The notes under the pieces are model-generated. The model saw only the letters and a list, made by a program, of their open reading frames with translations. It made no database searches and was not told where the DNA came from. A DNA stretch of 64,000 nucleotides from JABDQA01 sp963824415. Lineage in GTDB: Bacteria > Desulfobacterota > Desulfobulbia > Desulfobulbales > Desulfocapsaceae. The stretch lies in assembly GCA_963824415.1 (NCBI GenBank), contig CAWGPM010000001.1, forward strand, positions 248,001 through 312,000, written 5' to 3'. The stretch's first letter is position 1. The number at the start of each line of letters is the position of its first letter. Of this stretch, positions 62,224 to 64,000 are shown in pieces. Both the position numbers and the translations under genes were made by a program.

Positions 62224-62585
62224 GCAGTATTATTTTCTGCTGCATGGCCTCAGTGCAGATCGCATTCACCATTTCTTCTGAACCGTCCCTGCGCCGATTG
62301 GCTCATTTACAGGCACCGCTGTCGAGCACTGTCGGGCCTGTTTTCTGGTAAACAGCTCTGTCTGGGTTGGTTGTTTTTTTTTGCCAGGGCTGTTTGATAA
62401 TTATCAATGATAATTATCAATAATGGGACAAAGCGTCATGGGTGAGTACGCCTCCAAATTTGACTGCCTAATTGATGGCAACTGGTATCTGCGTGAATGT
62501 TAATCTGGCGATCATGACTATTATGTGACAAGGCGTCTTTTCTTTAACCAAACACTTCAATTGGGCAGGCGACGGGACATCTGTC
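62224..62585. other. Intergenic region with tandem Fur-box-like sites
   Basis: A 362-bp region. It holds two overlapping TGATAATTATCA palindromes at 62394-62419 and a 21-codon frame at 62438-62503 (MGEYASKF...), too short to call a gene. No other element was recognised. Confidence 0.5.
62394..62419. promoter_or_regulatory. Tandem Fur-box candidate
   Basis: TTGATAATTATCAA (62394-62407) is directly followed by TGATAATTATCA (62408-62419). Each is a perfect palindrome close to the Fur consensus GATAAT-ATTATC. The nearest large gene is the kinase at 62586. Iron control is inferred. Confidence 0.65.
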
Positions 62586-64000
62586 ATGTCTGAAAAAAAG
62601 GAAAAAAATACTTCTGATTTGCGAATCATACGGGCAAGTCTGGGCCAGACGCTGCTGCTGGCACTGTGGCTTTTTCTCAGTGTCGCCCTGGTTGTGGTTT
62701 TTTTGTATCTGCAACGGGTCGACGCCCTCGAGTTGAGCCTGCTGGCGGCTGTGCTGCTGATTCCATCGGTGGTGGTCTGTATCTTTCTCGGGCATGCCCG
62801 CTTCAGGATCAGGCGGGAAGTCGAGCGGCGCTATATCGAACAGATCGATCATCTTGCCGAGTTGGAGGAAAAGATCAGGCAGCGTACACGCGAACTCGAT
62901 GAGCGCAACCGGCAACTCAGCGCGGAAGTGAAAGAGAGGCTCGCCGCCGAGGACAGCCTGAAGCAGTCCAACGATCTGCTCTCGGGCATCATCGGCAGTG
63001 TCGATGGGATCATTTATGTGGTTGACTTCGACTCACATGAGATCCTCTTTGCCAATGAATACCTGAGAAGGCTCTTCGGCTTCGACCCGGTCGGCAGGAA
63101 ATGCTACCAGTTCATCCATTCATCCAAGGACGAACCGTGCATGTTCTGCAACAACCACAAGCTGCTCACCGACGATCGGCTGCCGGCCGAACCGTATGAA
63201 TGGGAATACCAGAATCCGTTCAACAAGAAATGGTATAGGGCCAAGGACCAGGCCATCAGATGGGCCGACGGCAGATACGTGAAGCTCGAGATCGCCATCG
63301 ACGTCACCGAGCAGAAGAGTCTGCAGCACTTTTTACAAGAGGCTCGCAAGCAGGCCGAATTGGCAATCAGGATCCGCAGCCGCTTTGTCGCGCTGGTCGC
63401 CCATGATCTGAAATCACCATTTTACTCAATCACCCGGATGCTCAAGCGAATCCTGGAACGCGAGCACTTTACCCATGATGTTCACCGTAAGTTTCTGGAA
63501 AATATCGTCATCAATGGAGACCGGATGCTGCAGATGATCGACAATCTGCTCTCCATGAACCGCCTGGAAATGGGCGGTCTGAAGCTGGAACAATCATTTT
63601 TCAATGTTTCCGAGATGGCCAATGAGGTGGTCCAGAACTTCGGCCATCTAGCCTTTGAAAAGGGGGTCCGGCTGGTCAACTCAATTCCGCCGGCAACCGA
63701 AGTATACGGGGACCGGTATCTCTACTTCGTGGTGCTGAACAACCTCGTTTCGAACGGTATCAAGTTCAGTGATCGGGGCGGCAGAATCGAACTGTCCACT
63801 CCTGAGCCGGAACGATCGATGACGGTTGCCGTCAGCGATGAAGGACAGGGGATGAGCCGGCAGTATGCGGAAAACCTGTTCAGATCAGATGTCAAGACAA
63901 GCAGCCCGGGCACGAGCGGAGAGAAGGGCAGCGGCCTCGGCCTAGTGTTCTGCCAGGAAATTATCAAGGCCCATCACGGCACTATCGAGGTGCACTCGAA
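62586..64000 (+). CDS. Membrane PAS histidine kinase (3' end outside window)
   Basis: An open frame of 471 codons running off the right edge. Two hydrophobic helices (about 23-45 and 55-75) are followed by a coiled coil, then a PAS domain (about 128-250) with a cysteine pattern (KCYQFIH; PCMFCNN). The HisKA H box has His273 in LVAHDLKSPFYSI. HATPase N box NNLVSNGIKFSD, G1 SDEGQGMS and G2 KGSGLGLVFCQE are present, so only the last few residues or an additional C-terminal domain are missing. Its response regulator would lie beyond the edge. Confidence 0.88.
   Translation, partial: MSEKKEKNTSDLRIIRASLGQTLLLALWLFLSVALVVVFLYLQRVDALELSLLAAVLLIPSVVVCIFLGHARFRIRREVERRYIEQIDHLAELEEKIRQRTRELDERNRQLSAEVKERLAAEDSLKQSNDLLSGIIGSVDGIIYVVDFDSHEILFANEYLRRLFGFDPVGRKCYQFIHSSKDEPCMFCNNHKLLTDDRLPAEPYEWEYQNPFNKKWYRAKDQAIRWADGRYVKLEIAIDVTEQKSLQHFLQEARKQAELAIRIRSRFVALVAHDLKSPFYSITRMLKRILEREHFTHDVHRKFLENIVINGDRMLQMIDNLLSMNRLEMGGLKLEQSFFNVSEMANEVVQNFGHLAFEKGVRLVNSIPPATEVYGDRYLYFVVLNNLVSNGIKFSDRGGRIELSTPEPERSMTVAVSDEGQGMSRQYAENLFRSDVKTSSPGTSGEKGSGLGLVFCQEIIKAHHGTIEVHS

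Noticed and set aside
62438..62503. A 21-codon frame after the tandem Fur-box
   Set aside because: Too short and without a clear ribosome site to call as a gene; mentioned only as a finding.

Overview
The window looks like chromosome of an anaerobic, respiratory Desulfobacterota bacterium, most likely a sulfate reducer of the Desulfobulbales type. The supporting genes are a single-chain pyruvate:ferredoxin oxidoreductase, NrfD/PsrC-type quinone-interacting membrane subunits, a multihaem c-type cytochrome, CCG-domain Fe-S oxidoreductases and many PAS sensors and sigma-54 activators. No rRNA, tRNA, CRISPR array or insertion sequence was recognised. Glycolate-oxidising sulfate reducers are known (Desulfofustis glycolicus), and the metabolic content fits that lifestyle. 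The taxonomic call is inference from gene content only.

Region 1 (1-17.9 kb) appears to be a glycolate/glyoxylate gene block. It holds the end of a FAD/Fe-S 2-hydroxyacid oxidase, a CoA ligase of the succinyl/malate-CoA ligase type with a ferredoxin-like gene between its two subunits, a CitE/malyl-CoA-lyase-type enzyme, a glcD-glcE fusion, glcF, pyruvate:ferredoxin oxidoreductase and a FadR-family GntR regulator. Read together: glycolate is oxidised to glyoxylate, condensed with acetyl-CoA to malyl-CoA, and cleaved to malate with ATP formation; pyruvate is then oxidised back to acetyl-CoA. Malic enzyme is not in the window. TGGT-N3-ACCA palindromes before the ligase operon and before the PFOR gene are candidate operators for the GntR regulator.

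Region 2 (17.9-28.2 kb) is mixed housekeeping and envelope content: a VanY-type peptidase, a secreted class-A-beta-lactamase-like serine hydrolase, a sulfotransferase-like protein, a lysine-tailed HTH protein, corrinoid adenosyltransferase, a DMT transporter, a large TPR protein and two small envelope proteins.

Region 3 (28.2-36.6 kb) is the most unusual. Three NrfD-type membrane proteins occur within 7 kb. The first is followed by a Tat-exported 4x[4Fe-4S] protein and a hexahaem cytochrome. The other two sit in matching modules: small one-helix membrane protein, NrfD, then a MerR regulator with a cysteine cluster. NrfD copies 1 and 3 are identical over 1182 bp and then diverge abruptly, as expected of gene conversion. 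The middle module has a good sigma-54 promoter and a palindromic upstream element.

Region 4 (36.9-43.7 kb) holds ilvH, an aminotransferase, an ilvB-like gene, and a zinc uptake operon (znuA with a frameshift, znuC, znuB, zur) behind a palindromic Zur-box candidate. Region 5 (43.8-53.2 kb) holds two sigma-54 activators, a histidine kinase, a self-contained sigma-54 unit driving twin small membrane proteins, and ftsH followed by a degenerate kinase-like protein. Region 6 (53.2-61.6 kb) is the phosphate system in the order phoU-pstC-pstA-pstS-pstB, with pstS broken by two one-base shifts, facing phoB-phoR. The window ends in a PAS histidine kinase running off the right edge.
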